Counted from the stretch's first letter, positions 10,769 to 21,649 are shown. The stretch is DNA of 64,000 nt from Ctena decussata (GCA_963989385.1 OZ022506.1:62693434-62757433), one strand, 5' to 3'. Numbers and translations are program-made. The notes: generated by a model from the sequence alone, not told the origin.

Positions 10769-10951
10769 TAGAGGATCTTACACTAGTGGTCATTTCATAT
10801 GAAATTTAAGAAGCGAGCCTTCGGCGAGTTTCATAAATTTCATATAAAATGACCACGAGTGTAAGATTCTGTTTATCATATGACCCATTAAAATAGGATT
10901 TTAATGCTTTCAAACTGAACATTATTTGAATGAGAAAACGCATTGTTGAGA
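10769..10951. mobile_element. Snapback element family, copy S3 (truncated)
   Basis: Starts tagaggatcttacac and folds into a hairpin of nearly 50-bp arms (10771-10868) with the apex sequence gccttcggcgag. It then continues 'tttatcatatgaccc' and aligns with S4 (44506-44780) until about 10951, where a minisatellite begins. Confidence 0.65.
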
Positions 10952-10952
10952 G

Positions 10953-11105
10953 CCTCGGCAGGAAGCAGAATCACGCGGACAGTCTTGGCAGGAAGCCATT
11001 TTTCCAGGACAGTAGTCCCTGCAGGAAGCAAAAGAACGCGGACAGACTCGACGAAAGCCAAATATAACGGACAGTTTCTGCAGGAAGCAAAAATTGGCGG
11101 ACTGG
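10953..11105. repeat. Minisatellite, about 31 bp x 5
   Basis: Units share 'gcaggaagcaNaa' and 'gcggacag' with spacing of 29-35 bp. Intronic. Confidence 0.65.
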
Positions 11106-11124
11106 TATATACCCTGTGATCTTA

Positions 11125-11330
11125 GGAGCCTTGTTAGCTCAGTAGCTTAAGCGCTTGCCTGCTGTACTAAAGGTCCCAGGATTGAGACCTGCTGAAGGCA
11201 GGAAACTTTTCATTCGTAAACAGGGTTCTATTGCATACAGCTTTCATTATCACCTAACCATCGTCCTGATATGACACAAATACTCTTGAATCGGACGTAA
11301 AATTGCAAGTTACAATCCATCATCCGTCTG
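11125..11330 (+). mobile_element. tRNA-headed SINE, family C, copy 1
   Basis: A-box-like 'ttagctcagtagcttaagcg' and a B-box-like 'aggattgagacc', then the family tail 'catcgtcctgatatgac' and 'ggacgtaaaatt'. Lies in intron 2 of the DUF1647 gene. Confidence 0.8.
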
Positions 11331-11648
11331 CATAGAATTCATCTACCTGAGACGCAAATGCTATAAGTGTCTTAAAATTATCTCCAATCAAAAATGCCGG
11401 GCCAATTGCGACGGTGTATACACCTTATAATTTTGGGGCATATGCTTTCTAAGTTTAAAATCAGGTGTTGTCAGAAAATTTCTGACATAGTTGCTTCCCA
11501 TAGCTGGACTAGGAGATCAAGGTAGCTTAAAATATGTCTTTCCGGTATTTCGGATGCGCAAATCTCAACTAGACAGAATACATTTCATGCATTCAGCAAT
11601 CTTTGTATGCATTAGTTTGCCGAATGATAATTCACGAACAAAACTTAC

Positions 11649-11989
11649 ATGATTCCGTTGATGCTGAGCCAAGCCAAGATCGAAGTATATGAATTTCATG
11701 TCTTTGTATGTTTTACGAACTCCATCATTCAAGTTTCTGACTAGATTAAGTGACTCCTTAAAATGCGAATAGTCAGCTCCAGTAACAACAGCGGGAACAG
11801 TCACGTGACTATCAACCGGAACCACGTGCTTAAGACTCCAAGGCTGTGAGGGCTCCTGATAGTGAGGAAATATTAAACGTGTGTATTGAGCAATGTCTGG
11901 GAATTGGTAGGAAACAATTTTGCGTAGGTCCACTTCTCTGTCTAGCCCAAAGGAATCATTGCACAGGATAGGCTCCTTCAGTGGTGTAC
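11649..11989 (-). CDS. DUF1647-type protein, coding exon 2
   Basis: A 341-nt exon with acceptor 'ttttgctag' and donor CAT|gtaagt. It begins with the last two bases of a split glycine codon (phase 1) and ends in phase 0. It encodes residues 31-144: a stem-like stretch with several prolines, then AVVTGADYSHFKES (97-110) and FIYFDLGLAQHQ (130-141). A V-T-A/G-x-x-x-H-F segment followed by a YDLGL-like strand is the N-terminal signature of DUF1647 proteins. Reading on past the donor would enter unrelated sequence, which supports the splice site. Confidence 0.85.
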
Positions 11990-11999
11990 CTAGCAAAAC

Positions 12000-12870
12000 A
12001 AGAGGGGATAAAAGACATTTAACTACAATGTAGTACCAAGGGCAACAACTTACGTCATCCGACGCGTCACTAATTGATCAAATAACATCTATTCGGACAA
12101 TCATCTATTTGTAACAGACCAACAAATCTCTTTATGTTGATAACTTTTGAGAAAAGACTACATGCACCAAATGCATTCTAAAAAGGGCAATATCTCAACA
12201 TGAAAGTGACTCCATAAAATGTTGTAGAATTCGCAAATACTTTGACTAAATACATCACAGTATAGGTTGAAGCATCTATGGTCAAACTGTTGCAAAATCA
12301 ACTGAATGTCGGAAGCTGACCTCCATGTAATAAGATACTTTCCTTGCCCTATTTGGTGCACCCTGTGGCTTTTCGAAGATTTTGAAATTTATGGGAAAAT
12401 TCCGAACACTGGACCAATCCAAATGGTGTAATTTCGAAACTACGTCACTTGCTGATGGCGTAGGTTGTTAGGGGTGAGTACGATATGTACTTTAACTGTA
12501 AATATATGAAACTACAGGTAAATATACTATTTTATTCCCCTTCTACTTTTTATTTATTTATTTAAAATGACATGTTACGAAATAGCATTTGCTTTCTATG
12601 TACTGTGCTCCCACAACGATTTGAAACTGTTTACAATCAACTTCTACATCTTGTCGACAAAAGCTACATCATTTTGGGTAAGAAAGGCAAAACGGCCCAA
12701 ATAAGTATAAAACAACAAGTAAATGTCATGGGATTATGTTGGAAAGAATAAATTGCTCTGTCTTGTTAGCAGTAATAAGAGTGGATTATGCAGTTTCATG
12801 CTATGCTGGGCTCATAGTAGGCTACCAGCTCTTTTCCCAACAAATACATGCACGCTACAAACATGTCCAA
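12000..12870. other. Intron 1 sequence, nothing recognised
   Basis: Part of the large first coding intron of the DUF1647 gene. The 67-codon minus-strand ORF at 12158-12361 has no family motif or splice support. Confidence 0.5.
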
Positions 12871-12873
12871 GTC

Positions 12874-12979
12874 CCAGTGGGCACTTGACGTCGTAATTAC
12901 GTCGTACTGACGCCGATGCGACGTGATTACGTCGCATCGACGTCAATACGACGTCGTTGCGACGTCATGTGCCTGCTGG
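12874..12979. mobile_element. GACGTC-rich foldback MITE, copy d
   Basis: Ends ccagtgggcac and gtgcctgctgg, interior with repeated gacgtc and 'acgtcgcatcgacgtc'. Confidence 0.85.
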
Positions 12980-13157
12980 GGTTTTATGGGTACACTTCTT
13001 TGCGTTCGCCATTTTCTGCAAAAAAAGAAACAACCTTTTGACCTCATTTTTGCTTTTACATGTATTTGCCACTAAATCCTTCTAGAAGGGATATAGTTTT
13101 AAAAAAAAATTTGCTCCAACAGTTGTCCGCTACTGAGAAGGGAGGCAGATATGAAAT

Positions 13158-13393
13158 GAGCCGCGACACGACAGAACCAACAAAGTGGTTGTGCGCTCAG
13201 CGCAGACTCAGATCAGCCTGGGCATACATTAGGTCTGATGAGACACTTCTCTAAGCGCTTAAAGGGTAGCTAAGGGTTAAAGCTACCCCCATGCGTACAG
13301 CGAATGCTCAGATCAGACTGGGCGGATGCCCAGGCTGATATGAGTCTGCGCTGGGTACACAACCACTTTGTTGGTTTTGTCGTGTCGCGGCTC
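13158..13393. mobile_element. GAGCCGCGACAC foldback MITE, copy 2, 4-bp TSD
   Basis: Full-length foldback flanked by aaat on both sides (13154-13157 and 13394-13397). The two arms are near-complementary over about 100 bp, with a short AT-richer apex. Confidence 0.85.
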
Positions 13394-13642
13394 AAATGGC
13401 AGAGTTACTTATGCAGGTCATGAATGTATAGACATTTATATACCTTAGAATAAGCCAGAGTTCTCCATTAAATGGCCAAGAAAGAACAGATAAAAATCTA
13501 ACAATATTGGGCACGTAAGTCCCAAATTCTATATTTTCTGTTTACTAGCCGATATTTAGTGGCAGAACGGTGCTAAGGAGTATGTTAGGCCGTGTATCTT
13601 TTTTTTTAATTCAAACCCCTACTATGGTGGCTGGTTTGTGCC

Positions 13643-14236
13643 ATTTCGTCTTTTCGTCTTTTCGCCGCGAAAAGACGCCACGCGAAAAGACGAAAAGACG
13701 CCATGCGAAAAGACGAAAAGACGAAAAAACGCCAGGCGAAAAGACGAAAAGACGAAATAACGCCAGGCGAAAAGACGAAAAGACGAAACCCGCCACGCGA
13801 AAAGACGAAATTGCAGCGCAAAAAGACAAAAAAACGCCATGCGAAAAGACGCCATTTGAAACTCTTAAATTGTCGTCTTTTCGCGTGGCGTCTTTTCGTC
13901 TTTTCGTCTTTTCGCCTGGCGTCTTTTCGTCTTTTCGCATGGCGTTATTTCGTCTTTTCGCATGGCGTTATTTCGTCTTTTCGTCTTTTCGCGTGGCGTT
14001 ATTTCGTCTTTTCGTCTTTTCGCGTGGCGTTATGTCGTCTTTTCGTCTTTTCGCGTGGCGTTATTTCGTCTTTTCGTCTTTTCGCATGGCGTCTTTTCGT
14101 CTTTTCGCGCCGAAAAGACGAAAAGACGCCATGCGAAAAGACGAAAAGACGAAAATACGCCACGCGAAAAGACGAAATAACGCCATGCGAAAAGACGAAA
14201 AGACGAAAAGACGCCAGGCGAAAAGACGAAATAACG
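13643..14236. repeat. CGTCTTTTCG/CGAAAAGACG foldback array, copy 1
   Basis: Built almost only of the decamer cgaaaagacg and 'cgccatgcg'-like spacers in blocks of alternating orientation: gaaaagacg to about 13855, cgtcttttcg about 13875-14110, then gaaaagacg again. A unique linker (aaactcttaaattgtcg, 13859-13875) lies between two blocks. Long KRRKDEKT or FSSFRLFAWR frames on both strands are translations of the decamer, not genes. Confidence 0.9.
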
Positions 14237-14239
14237 ACA

Positions 14240-14772
14240 CACAAATACCCTTTCATTGATAACTATTGATTCCTAATACTAAGACAGATTTGTCTGAGTA
14301 AACAATATAGACTCATATCAGACTACTGCAAACGCAGCTACAGAAGCAGTCTGATCACAGAAGTTGCCACTGAAATGATCTTTTATATATCTTTTTGACA
14401 GCTAAAAATTGTAAGGATAGACTATAAAATTAACGTGGGGTCGGCAACATTTTGGGTCACTATGGTACCGTTTAGATTGAATAACAAATTTGTGCCTTGT
14501 TGACTGAGATCAAACACAGATTTAATCAAGATAATCAGTATCTAGCAGCAGCCTTATGAAAATTAAGATGGATTTATTTTATCCGACAGAAAAATAAAAG
14601 TTGTTAAAAGTGAAAAGGATAGCTAAAAGTATTAGTATGGGGTCGGCAATAATTACAGTTATTGATTGAAATAATCTGGGCCATGTTGACTTAAAAATTA
14701 GCAGACGCAAATTTACTCATTCAGGAGCGTAGGCAGACCTATTACGTTGTTGTAGCAATCATTTTTGAGAAA
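14240..14772. other. Intron 1 sequence, nothing recognised
   Basis: A short repeated phrase 'tggggtcggcaa' occurs at about 14437 and 14639. No gene supported. Confidence 0.4.
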
Positions 14773-14774
14773 TA

Positions 14775-14946
14775 CAGTCAAACCTGTCTTAAGGGGTCAT
14801 CCAAGGGAAGGACAAAAAGTGGCTACTTAAGACAGATGACCCCATAATACATTTCATTTACACTGTATTTTGGTTCAAAGGACCAATGTGGCTGCTCAAG
14901 ACAGGTGATCCCTTAACAGAGGTGACCACATAAGCAGGTTTGACTG
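14775..14946. mobile_element. 172-bp TA-flanked MITE
   Basis: Ends cagtcaaacctg and caggtttgactg, flanked by TA on both sides (14773-14774 and 14947-14948). The interior has 'aagacagatgacccc' and 'aagacaggtgatccc' as an inner repeat. A TA duplication with CAGT ends fits a Tc1/mariner-type MITE. Confidence 0.8.
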
Positions 14947-15059
14947 TATAGCTGAATGTATACACCTCCAAAAAAGATCTCTCTAATACTGGACATTCTG
15001 TCCCCTTCTGTCATATTTACAAAGGGGGTCAACTTTTGTGACATTCTATTTGCTTTCCA

Positions 15060-15225
15060 AGATAGGGAAGTGAAGCAAACAGAAAAAATAGATTCTTAAA
15101 TAGGTCTACTTTTAAAGGAAAGAATTTGCTCCTAGAGGACCAAATTCTACTTTCAAGAGCTGACCCTCCTTAAGAAAGGATGCAAAAATGCAAAATTGTT
15201 TCCCCTTAGAGTGGTCCCGTTCACC
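15060..15225 (-). mobile_element. AAAGGAAAG foldback family, inverted diverged copy
   Basis: Contains 'ttaaaggaaagaatttgctc' followed by an imperfect complement, and 'gcaaaattgtttcccctta' as the inverse of the family's left end. Confidence 0.5.
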
Positions 15226-15229
15226 TTAA

Positions 15230-16540
15230 GCACAGATGCAAATATGTTGAAACCTGTGTCTCCATGCATCCTACGTAAAAATAACCGTTTTTTTTTTGTT
15301 TTTTTGTTTTTATTAAGTTTGAACAAGTAGATTTTCATATCTCGAGCTGTATCATAACATACGCAGAATGGTTACCAATGCAGAGCCTGACCAGACCACT
15401 CTTTTCCCAGGACACATATGTCCTAGGATTTAGGATCATAATGGTAACATGGTCCAAATTTATTACTTAATGCTAGCACCTAATCTACTATTTGCTTGTA
15501 ATGTATTTTTTAGTAAACTGTGTTACAATATTATTGTTCAAACTGAGAGATCGAGAGAATTGGGCAAAACGTCCCACCAATGCTAATGTCATATAAAGAC
15601 AGGACCTCGCGATTTAGAGTCACATCTGAAGGACTACTGAGGCGAGGGTGTGTGTGTGTGTGGAGGGGTGGGGGGGGGGGGGGCGGTCGAACTGACTGCA
15701 ACCGCTGGTCTAGTCTAGCCTATCCCATAATCTTGTGCGGTCGTTGGGGCACCACAGATGACTCTAAAACACTCCTTTTCCACCTAGTCCTGTCTTCAGC
15801 TGCCCTATTTGAGCTAGCAAAATCCATCCCTGCCGTTTAAAGAAGACTTGAAGAGGAAGTAACAGTAGTTGTGCCCCTTTGTAAAAAAGGCGGAAGGAGG
15901 CACATTTTCAATTTAAAATGGATCTCTCACAGAGGTGCATTCAGATTAAAAATACTTCCTATAAGAAAGTGTTATAGCTTGAGCTGCAGCTAAATGATAC
16001 CATAATATTCTTGAATATTGGGACACATAAGCCAAAGAGAAGTCTAATCAGGCTCTGCTCTGTCTGCGATTGGCACGTCTTTAGAAAACTATAAACTTGT
16101 CCAAATTTTGGGTTAGCTGCAGTTAAATGTATGTCAAATTAGGGAAAATACCGTATCATTATTTTTTCATACAGCAAAGTACAACAATGTTTCAATGTTT
16201 GAGAGAGATTACATGGTCAACAAGTGGTTAATCTTTTAGGCAGTTTAAGATCAAAATTAAGATAGGATGAAATTCGTTTGGAGTGTTTTACTCCAAAACA
16301 TTAGGGCGGCTCATTTTCTTTTCTGTCCGTTCAGTAGAAATACCATAATGACTTCTTTCCTCATATTTTTGGTAATGTTTTTAAAAGAACAGTTTAGCGG
16401 CAAAAGCTGCAAACCGTGATTAGTACACTTCTTTTGCATTCTGATCAGGGTCTACACAGTTTAAAAAAGAAACACCTGTCTAAGTATTCAGAGTATTAAC
16501 TGCATTTAGAATAGGATATATTGATATATCTTAATGCAAA
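15230..16540. other. Intron 1 sequence with minor repeats
   Basis: A degenerate family B SINE fragment ('aacgtcccaccaatgctaat') lies near 15569. A GT run and a 14-base G run lie at 15648-15683. Otherwise nothing recognisable. Confidence 0.4.
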
Positions 16541-16550
16541 ACACGTGATG

Positions 16551-16953
16551 CGAAAAGACGAAAAGACGCCATGCGAAAAGACGAAAAGACGAAATAACGC
16601 CACGCGAAAAGACGAAAAGACGAAATAACGCCACGCGAAAAGACGAAATAACGCCGTGCGAAAAGACGAAAAGACGAAAAGACGCCAGGCGAAAAGACGA
16701 AAAGACGAAAAAACGCCACGCGAAAAGACGACAATTTAAGAGTTTCAAATGGCGTCTTTTCGCATGGCGTTTTTTCGTCTTTTCGCGCTGCAATTTCGTC
16801 TTTTCGCGTGGCGGGTTTCGTCTTTTCGTCTTTTCGCCTGGCGTTATTTCGTCTTTTCGTCTTTTCGCCTGGCGTTTTTTCGTCTTTTCGTCTTTTCGCA
16901 TGGCGTCTTTTCGTCTTTTCGCGTGGCGTCTTTTCGCGGCGAAAAGACGAAAT
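16551..16953. repeat. CGTCTTTTCG/CGAAAAGACG foldback array, copy 2 (inverted)
   Basis: Same building blocks as copy 1 but in opposite orientation. The flank 'atggcacaaaccagccat' (16951-16968) is the inverse of 13627-13644, and the linker 'cgacaatttaagagttt' is the inverse of that in copy 1. The two arrays are therefore inverted duplicates about 2.3 kb apart with different block counts. Confidence 0.9.
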
Positions 16954-17209
16954 GGCACAAACCAGCCATCATACCCTACAGACAGCGGGTTTTTTTTGTT
17001 TGTTTATTTGGGTTTTTTTTTGTTTGTTTATTTGGCCTCATTGAAATCCTGCCTTACGCTCTTGGTAAATATTATCAGGTAAGCACTTACTTGGAGAGGG
17101 CGCCAATCCTGAAAAATAAACAATACGATATTTACAAACCAATAAAAGAAACCTAAAGATGGAGTTACACAGGGACATATTGCATGACACATGTGTCGCC
17201 GGGTAATTT

Positions 17210-17447
17210 GAGCCGCGACACGAGAAAACTAACAAAGTGGTTGTGCGCCCAGCGCAGACTCAGATCAGCCTGGGCATCCGCCCAGTCTGATCAAAGTCTT
17301 CGCTGTTCGCATTGAAAGGTATCTAAGGGTCTAAACTACCCCAATGCGGATAGTGAAGACTCTGATCAGACTGGGCGGATGCTCAGGCTGAGCTGAGTCT
17401 GCGTTGGGCGCACAGCCACTTTGTTGCTTTGTGTCGTGTCGCGGCTC
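17210..17447. mobile_element. GAGCCGCGACAC foldback MITE, copy 3
   Basis: Both ends (gagccgcgacacg and cgtgtcgcggctc) and both arms are intact. Confidence 0.85.
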
Positions 17448-17929
17448 AAATAAATTGTTCTACATTATACTGTACCTGTTTCATGGAGAAGTTTGTGTGT
17501 GTTTGGGTGAGGGTTGGTGCTTGCAAACACTGTAAAAACTGTTTTGTGCCTCAACATATGTACATGGGCATGCACGCGCAAACACGTTTGCGGGGCAGTT
17601 GTATAGGAGCCGGAGGGACTAAGAGAGGGTTCTAAACCAAAGCAAAGTTGAACCAAAGTAGAACCAAGGGCGATTGTTAGTCGACTGCAAACCGGTTAAG
17701 CCCCGATTCCCAAACCCGCTCTCCCCAACCACACACACCCAGTAATTTCAAGGCGGCACTTCTTTTTTGGTTCTTCTTGGTTCTGGGATTGAGTTATGTC
17801 ATTTCCTGAAAATTTTCCTACTTTATTTTTTAACATTATTACACACCAAAACAAGCAAATTCGACGAATTTAAGCCCCCGCCTTGGAAACTAGGTCTTTA
17901 CTGTATAGATACACTTAGTGTTTGAGCTG

Positions 17930-18670
17930 GAAAAGCGGCTAAGTTAAAATGCGAAAAAAGTAATAAAGAATAATGTGAGGATTATATCCAAACCACATGC
18001 ATATCTTCAGACCATGACCAAAATACCTGTGAAGTTTCAAAGGAATCGGCATAAAACTGTAGGAGGAGTTGCACACACAAGGTACCCACTATCTATTCAC
18101 TTTGATAGTAAAATGTATGAAAAATGGCTAAGTTCAATTTGCGAAAAAGTGATAAAAATTAATCTAGTCACTATGATAGTAAAAACGCCTTAAAATGACT
18201 AAGTTCAACTTGTGGAAAAAGTGACAAAAAATAATGCGAGGATTATATCCAAACCACATGCATATTTTTAGACCATGACCAAAACACCTGTGAAGTTTCA
18301 AAGGCATCGGCATAAAACTGTTGGAACAGTTGCGCACACAAGGTACCCACTATCTATTCACTTTGATAAGTAAAACGCCTAAAAAATGACTAAGTTCAAC
18401 TTGTGGAATAAGTGACAAAAAATAATCTCAGGATTATATCCAAACCACATGTATACCTTGATATTATCTTCAGACCATGACAAAAACAGCTGTAAAGTTT
18501 CGAAAGAATCGGCATAAAACTGTAGGAGGAGATGCGCGGACAAGGTACCTACTACTTTAGGGGGACGGAAGGATGGAAATAAGGACGGATGGACGGACGG
18601 ACGGACGGACGGAAGGACGGAATGCCGAAAACTATGTCCCTCCGCTGTTCTTCGAAAAGGCGGGGGACAA
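17930..18670. mobile_element. Pearl/HINE-like element P4
   Basis: Three direct repeats of about 220-240 bp (marker 'tatatccaaaccacatg', then 'gtttc' and 'cggcataaaactgt') are followed by a GGAC/GGAAGGAC microsatellite (18561-18621) and a terminal hairpin (18635-18668, gtccctccgc paired with gcgggggac). This is the same layout as P1-P3. Intronic. Confidence 0.65.
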
Positions 18671-18671
18671 T

Positions 18672-18778
18672 TAGTGCACAGATATCGGTCTTACTGCGAC
18701 CGAAAATCGAACACCGGATCTCCTGATTCGAGGGCAACCGTGCTACATGTACATGTAACCGTCCTACCAACATTGAAC
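18672..18778 (-). mobile_element. tRNA-like SINE remnant, family E
   Basis: On the minus strand 'ttggtaggacggtta' followed by a B-box-like 'ggtgttcgattttcgg'. The head is degenerate and no functional tRNA fold is claimed. Confidence 0.45.
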
Positions 18779-19189
18779 GCTATTTTTAACCTTTGTACGT
18801 TTAGCCAAGATTCATTTTCTGACGAACAAAAGGCGTTAACGGATTTACCTGGTTTCGCTTTTTAACAATTATAACCACAATAGTGGTTACATTTGTAAAT
18901 GTCCACTTTATTGCCCATTTTAATACAAAAAGTACACCGGTTCAACGTGTCCGAAGGGATCGATCGGTTTTATTGTTCATTTATTGCTGATTGTAAATAA
19001 ACCATTATCATTATTTATATTAGGCTATTCAGTTACATGTACACAGTGGACAGACATCTAAATTTTTAATTCAGTTAATACATGAAACAGAAATCCTGAA
19101 CAAGCCTTTGTTAAGGCTGTTTCCATGGCTCAAAGTGTGATATTTTTGTATTAGTAGTAACTGACGTACAATGTAGTACAAGTGGCGTT

Positions 19190-19460
19190 TTTTTTCCTCA
19201 TGGTTGTCTCCCATGTACCAATTATTATTGCATAAAAAGGGTTTTCAACGGCCCTTCAAAGTGAAGGTCACTTTTAAATGGAAGAAACTGCTCCACTAAA
19301 AACAACTGTTTTGCCTAAGAGCGGGCTCAGTTTTGAAAAGGTTTGCTCTGCCTGGGAAGCAACCAGGAAGTCATAAAATTTGCCCCCCCCCCCCTTTCCA
19401 AACATGGCGAGAAAAATGGAGGTATATCCATACAGTCGTATCTGCAACCAAGGATACTAT
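19190..19460 (+). mobile_element. AAAGGAAAG foldback family, diverged copy
   Basis: Shares 'gggaagcaaccaggaagtca' with the right side of the 7389 copy, followed by a 14-base C run (19382-19395). Confidence 0.4.
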
Positions 19461-19587
19461 GGCCATTTTGTTCCTTACTTACACAAGGATCAAAGTGGAC
19501 TTAGAACCTATGATAGGTAAGGAACAAAGTGGACTTAGTACCATTGGCTTGCGAAGATAACATAAAGAGAATGAGAAAAAAATTTAC

Positions 19588-19678
19588 CCATAAGGGCGTA
19601 CAGCAGCAGGAACGTTGCCAGTGTAACAGCTATGACTCTTCTTTTCAACAGAGCACTCTGTCGGACTGTGACACACAT
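19588..19678 (-). CDS. DUF1647-type protein, first coding exon (signal anchor)
   Basis: The ATG at 19678 directly follows a polypyrimidine tract and acceptor-like 'cttttacag', implying a 5' UTR intron. The exon encodes 30 residues plus one base (phase 1) and ends ATGG|gtaaat. That phase joins exactly to exon 2 through a split GGT glycine. The peptide has basic residues KRR at 12-14 and a hydrophobic run at 15-30, a classic type II signal anchor, expected for a Golgi enzyme. The frame stays open upstream to 19819, so a longer N-terminus is possible. The intron to exon 2 is about 7.6 kb. Confidence 0.75.
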
Positions 19679-19898
19679 CTGTAAAAGATTAAAGCTGTGC
19701 AATACGAATACCAAATGCTCGACACGATCTTGCAGCAGCGTCGCGCAGGGTTCACGTTTACAGTATACGTTGATACGGCAATGCTTGGTGTTCACGGGTA
19801 CCACTAAGCGTTGACGCAACGTTTATTAGTGCATAAATATCGGTGTCATACGCTATAAATATGCATATTTTAACGAATACAAATTCATGTATTCGCCG

Positions 19899-20051
19899 CA
19901 CCGGGTAGGCGGCAAACGAAAATGCTGTTACCAATCGCTTAACGCGGATCAAAAACAGCGTTAGCGTTTTCGATTGCGCTATTTCGATATTTCTGTTTTT
20001 GATCCGCGTTCGTCGATTGCACGAGCGTTTTCGATTGCCGCCTACCTGGTG
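19899..20051. mobile_element. 153-bp foldback MITE
   Basis: Left end caccgggtaggcggcaa, right end ttgccgcctacctggtg. Complementarity runs about 60 bp inward through 'aacgcggatcaaaaacag'. It lies 5' of the first known coding exon of the DUF1647 gene. No target-site duplication could be set. Confidence 0.8.
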
Positions 20052-20166
20052 TGTTAACTAGGCTTTTCGCGTGCATAAAAGACTCGCTTTGTGAATTTTC
20101 ATATTCAAGTTGAAGGGGAATACTCCGTCAATGGACGGACACTCGGCGCCAGTCGTATACAACTAT

Positions 20167-20214
20167 GGTTACGTACCACTGAGCCACTTGTGGAACGTCG
20201 CTACGAGAACTGAA
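20167..20214 (+). repeat. Dispersed conserved ~40-bp motif, copy 1
   Basis: 'actgagccacttgtggaacg' followed by 'tcgctacgagaactgaa'. Also found at 27545-27590 (inverted), 41065-41110 and 59976-60010 (inverted). Confidence 0.6.
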
Positions 20215-20449
20215 ACAGAACAGAACTGAATATTTCGCCAGTACAGAAACAAGCGGCAAGATTGCATTTGCAGTTATCGATAAAAGACTTGTACCGATTC
20301 GGGTATTGTAAAAGTAGAAGTGCAGACGACATCTGGTGAAAACTTTGATGAACATGATTACATGACTGTATGACTTGCGAATGCCGTTAAAGGTTGGACA
20401 AAATTTCACAATAGCTGGCCATGGCCTGAAACGAGGATTTTATAGACAT

Positions 20450-20523
20450 GAGTGAGTGAGTGAGTGTACTCGGGTTTAACGTCCCACCAACAACGAGGTC
20501 ATATGGAGACGGGGCCTCGGTTT
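20450..20523 (-). mobile_element. SINE family B fragment
   Basis: 'gagtgagtgtactcgggttt' and 'aacgtcccaccaacaacgag' match the 3' portion of the fuller copy at 57108-57283. The tRNA-like head is missing. Confidence 0.6.
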
Positions 20524-20746
20524 ATAGACATGCATAGTGCGTGTAGGAATCAGCAAGGTAGTGCCCAAACATTTTCATTGTTTTTGTAGCAATGTAGTTA
20601 AATCAATAGAAAAGTTTCAGCGAACCGGTTAATATGAGGGTCACACGACTGACCAGTTTACTACAGTAAACCAAAAAATGAACAGAGATTAGTCCCCTCA
20701 TGTCCAGTTCTGATCTTTCTATAAAATGATGGCATGACTTATATCA

Positions 20747-20935
20747 TGGATGGATGGATTCCACTTTTACATGCCTTTCAACAGTTTTTCAGTCGTACAG
20801 TAATGCTGATAATGAAAGTCTGTTTGAACTGAGACCCAGTTTACGGTTAAAAAGACTGCCTTTTCATGCAGGAATCGAAATCGGACTGCTAGCTAAGTGG
20901 GCAGCGCTTACTCGCTGAGCTACCGTGACTGGCAC
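20747..20935 (-). mobile_element. tRNA-headed SINE, family C, diverged copy
   Basis: On the minus strand 'ggtagctcagcgagtaagcg' is the A-box region, followed by a degenerate B box and the family tail. Confidence 0.6.
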
Positions 20936-20949
20936 TGAACAGATTCTGT

Positions 20950-21400
20950 CACAATCGAAGACTAACCAAACAACGACAGTTGGTCAATACTGCATAAGAC
21001 ATGTGAGGCATAAGTGTTGGTCGTGGTCATCAATTGCTTTAATCCGAGCCTTCTCTGACTGAAAAATTTTGATTGGCGGCTTATTGACGTCAGAGGAACG
21101 AAAGTGGTGAAAACTCTAATATTGTATTTCCCACAGATGCCCTTGGTTTCTGGTTGAATTTCTATTGCGTATTATGTTGCAGTTATATGTAAACTTTGCA
21201 ATCCTATCAAAATATACATTTTGATGACTCGGCACAGTAATTCAATGTGATACCCCGTCTAAAAGCAGATAAATAACAATCAAGACCCAATTTTGCAGCC
21301 AGAGAAGACTCGGGTTACAATTACTTGTGTCCGATTTCATGTCGAAGCGTCCCTGGGTTATCTATGAAGCTTGAAATTCTCATTTGCTCTTAAGGGAAAT
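20950..21400. other. No gene recognised
   Basis: Contains a tgacgtca site near 21084. No other structure seen. Confidence 0.4.
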
Positions 21401-21417
21401 ACATGTATGTACACTGT

Positions 21418-21640
21418 TAGGGGAAGCTACTCCGTTATATTCATTTTTTGCATCCCTTCTTAAAGGGGTCGACCCTTAAAGGAAAGAATTTGCTCCCCTG
21501 GAGCAAATTCTTTCCTTTAAGAGTAGACCCCATTTTCGAAGAGCTTTGTCATGCAGGGAAGTAAACAGGCTGTCTCAATCGTTGTTTCCCTTTCTAAACA
21601 TCGCTGGAAAAAACGGGAGATATACCAATACACCTTAATA
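21418..21640 (+). mobile_element. AAAGGAAAG foldback family, well-preserved copy
   Basis: A near-perfect stem is formed by 'ttaaaggaaagaatttgctc' (about 21476-21495) and its complement 'gagcaaattctttcctttaa' (about 21501-21520). Conserved flanks are 'ggggaagctact' and 'gggaagtaaacaggctgtc'. Confidence 0.75.
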
Positions 21641-21649
21641 TTGTGGTGT

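Larger units (their letters stand above)
8988..19678 (-). other. Reconstructed DUF1647-type gene (four coding exons)
   Basis: Joining 19678-19588, 11989-11649, 10382-10278 and 9539-8988 gives one frame of 362 residues without stops. Phases are 1, 0, 0, and all three introns are GT-AG. Topology is a cytosolic N-terminus, one signal anchor, and a lumenal domain. The function is unknown in the strict sense; the family is predicted to be glycosyltransferase-like. Introns carry SINEs, foldbacks, a pearl-like element and the decamer arrays. Promoter and 5' UTR exon were not found. Confidence 0.8.

Noticed and set aside
12158..12361. Extra exon of the DUF1647 gene
   Set aside because: Exon 1 joins exon 2 directly in phase, so no further coding exon is needed, and this frame has no suitable splice sites.
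13570..14269. Long ORFs on both strands, up to 229 codons (KRRKDEKT, FSSFRLFAWR)
   Set aside because: They are translations of the decamer array in every frame; the same peptides appear from the second array at 16551-16953.
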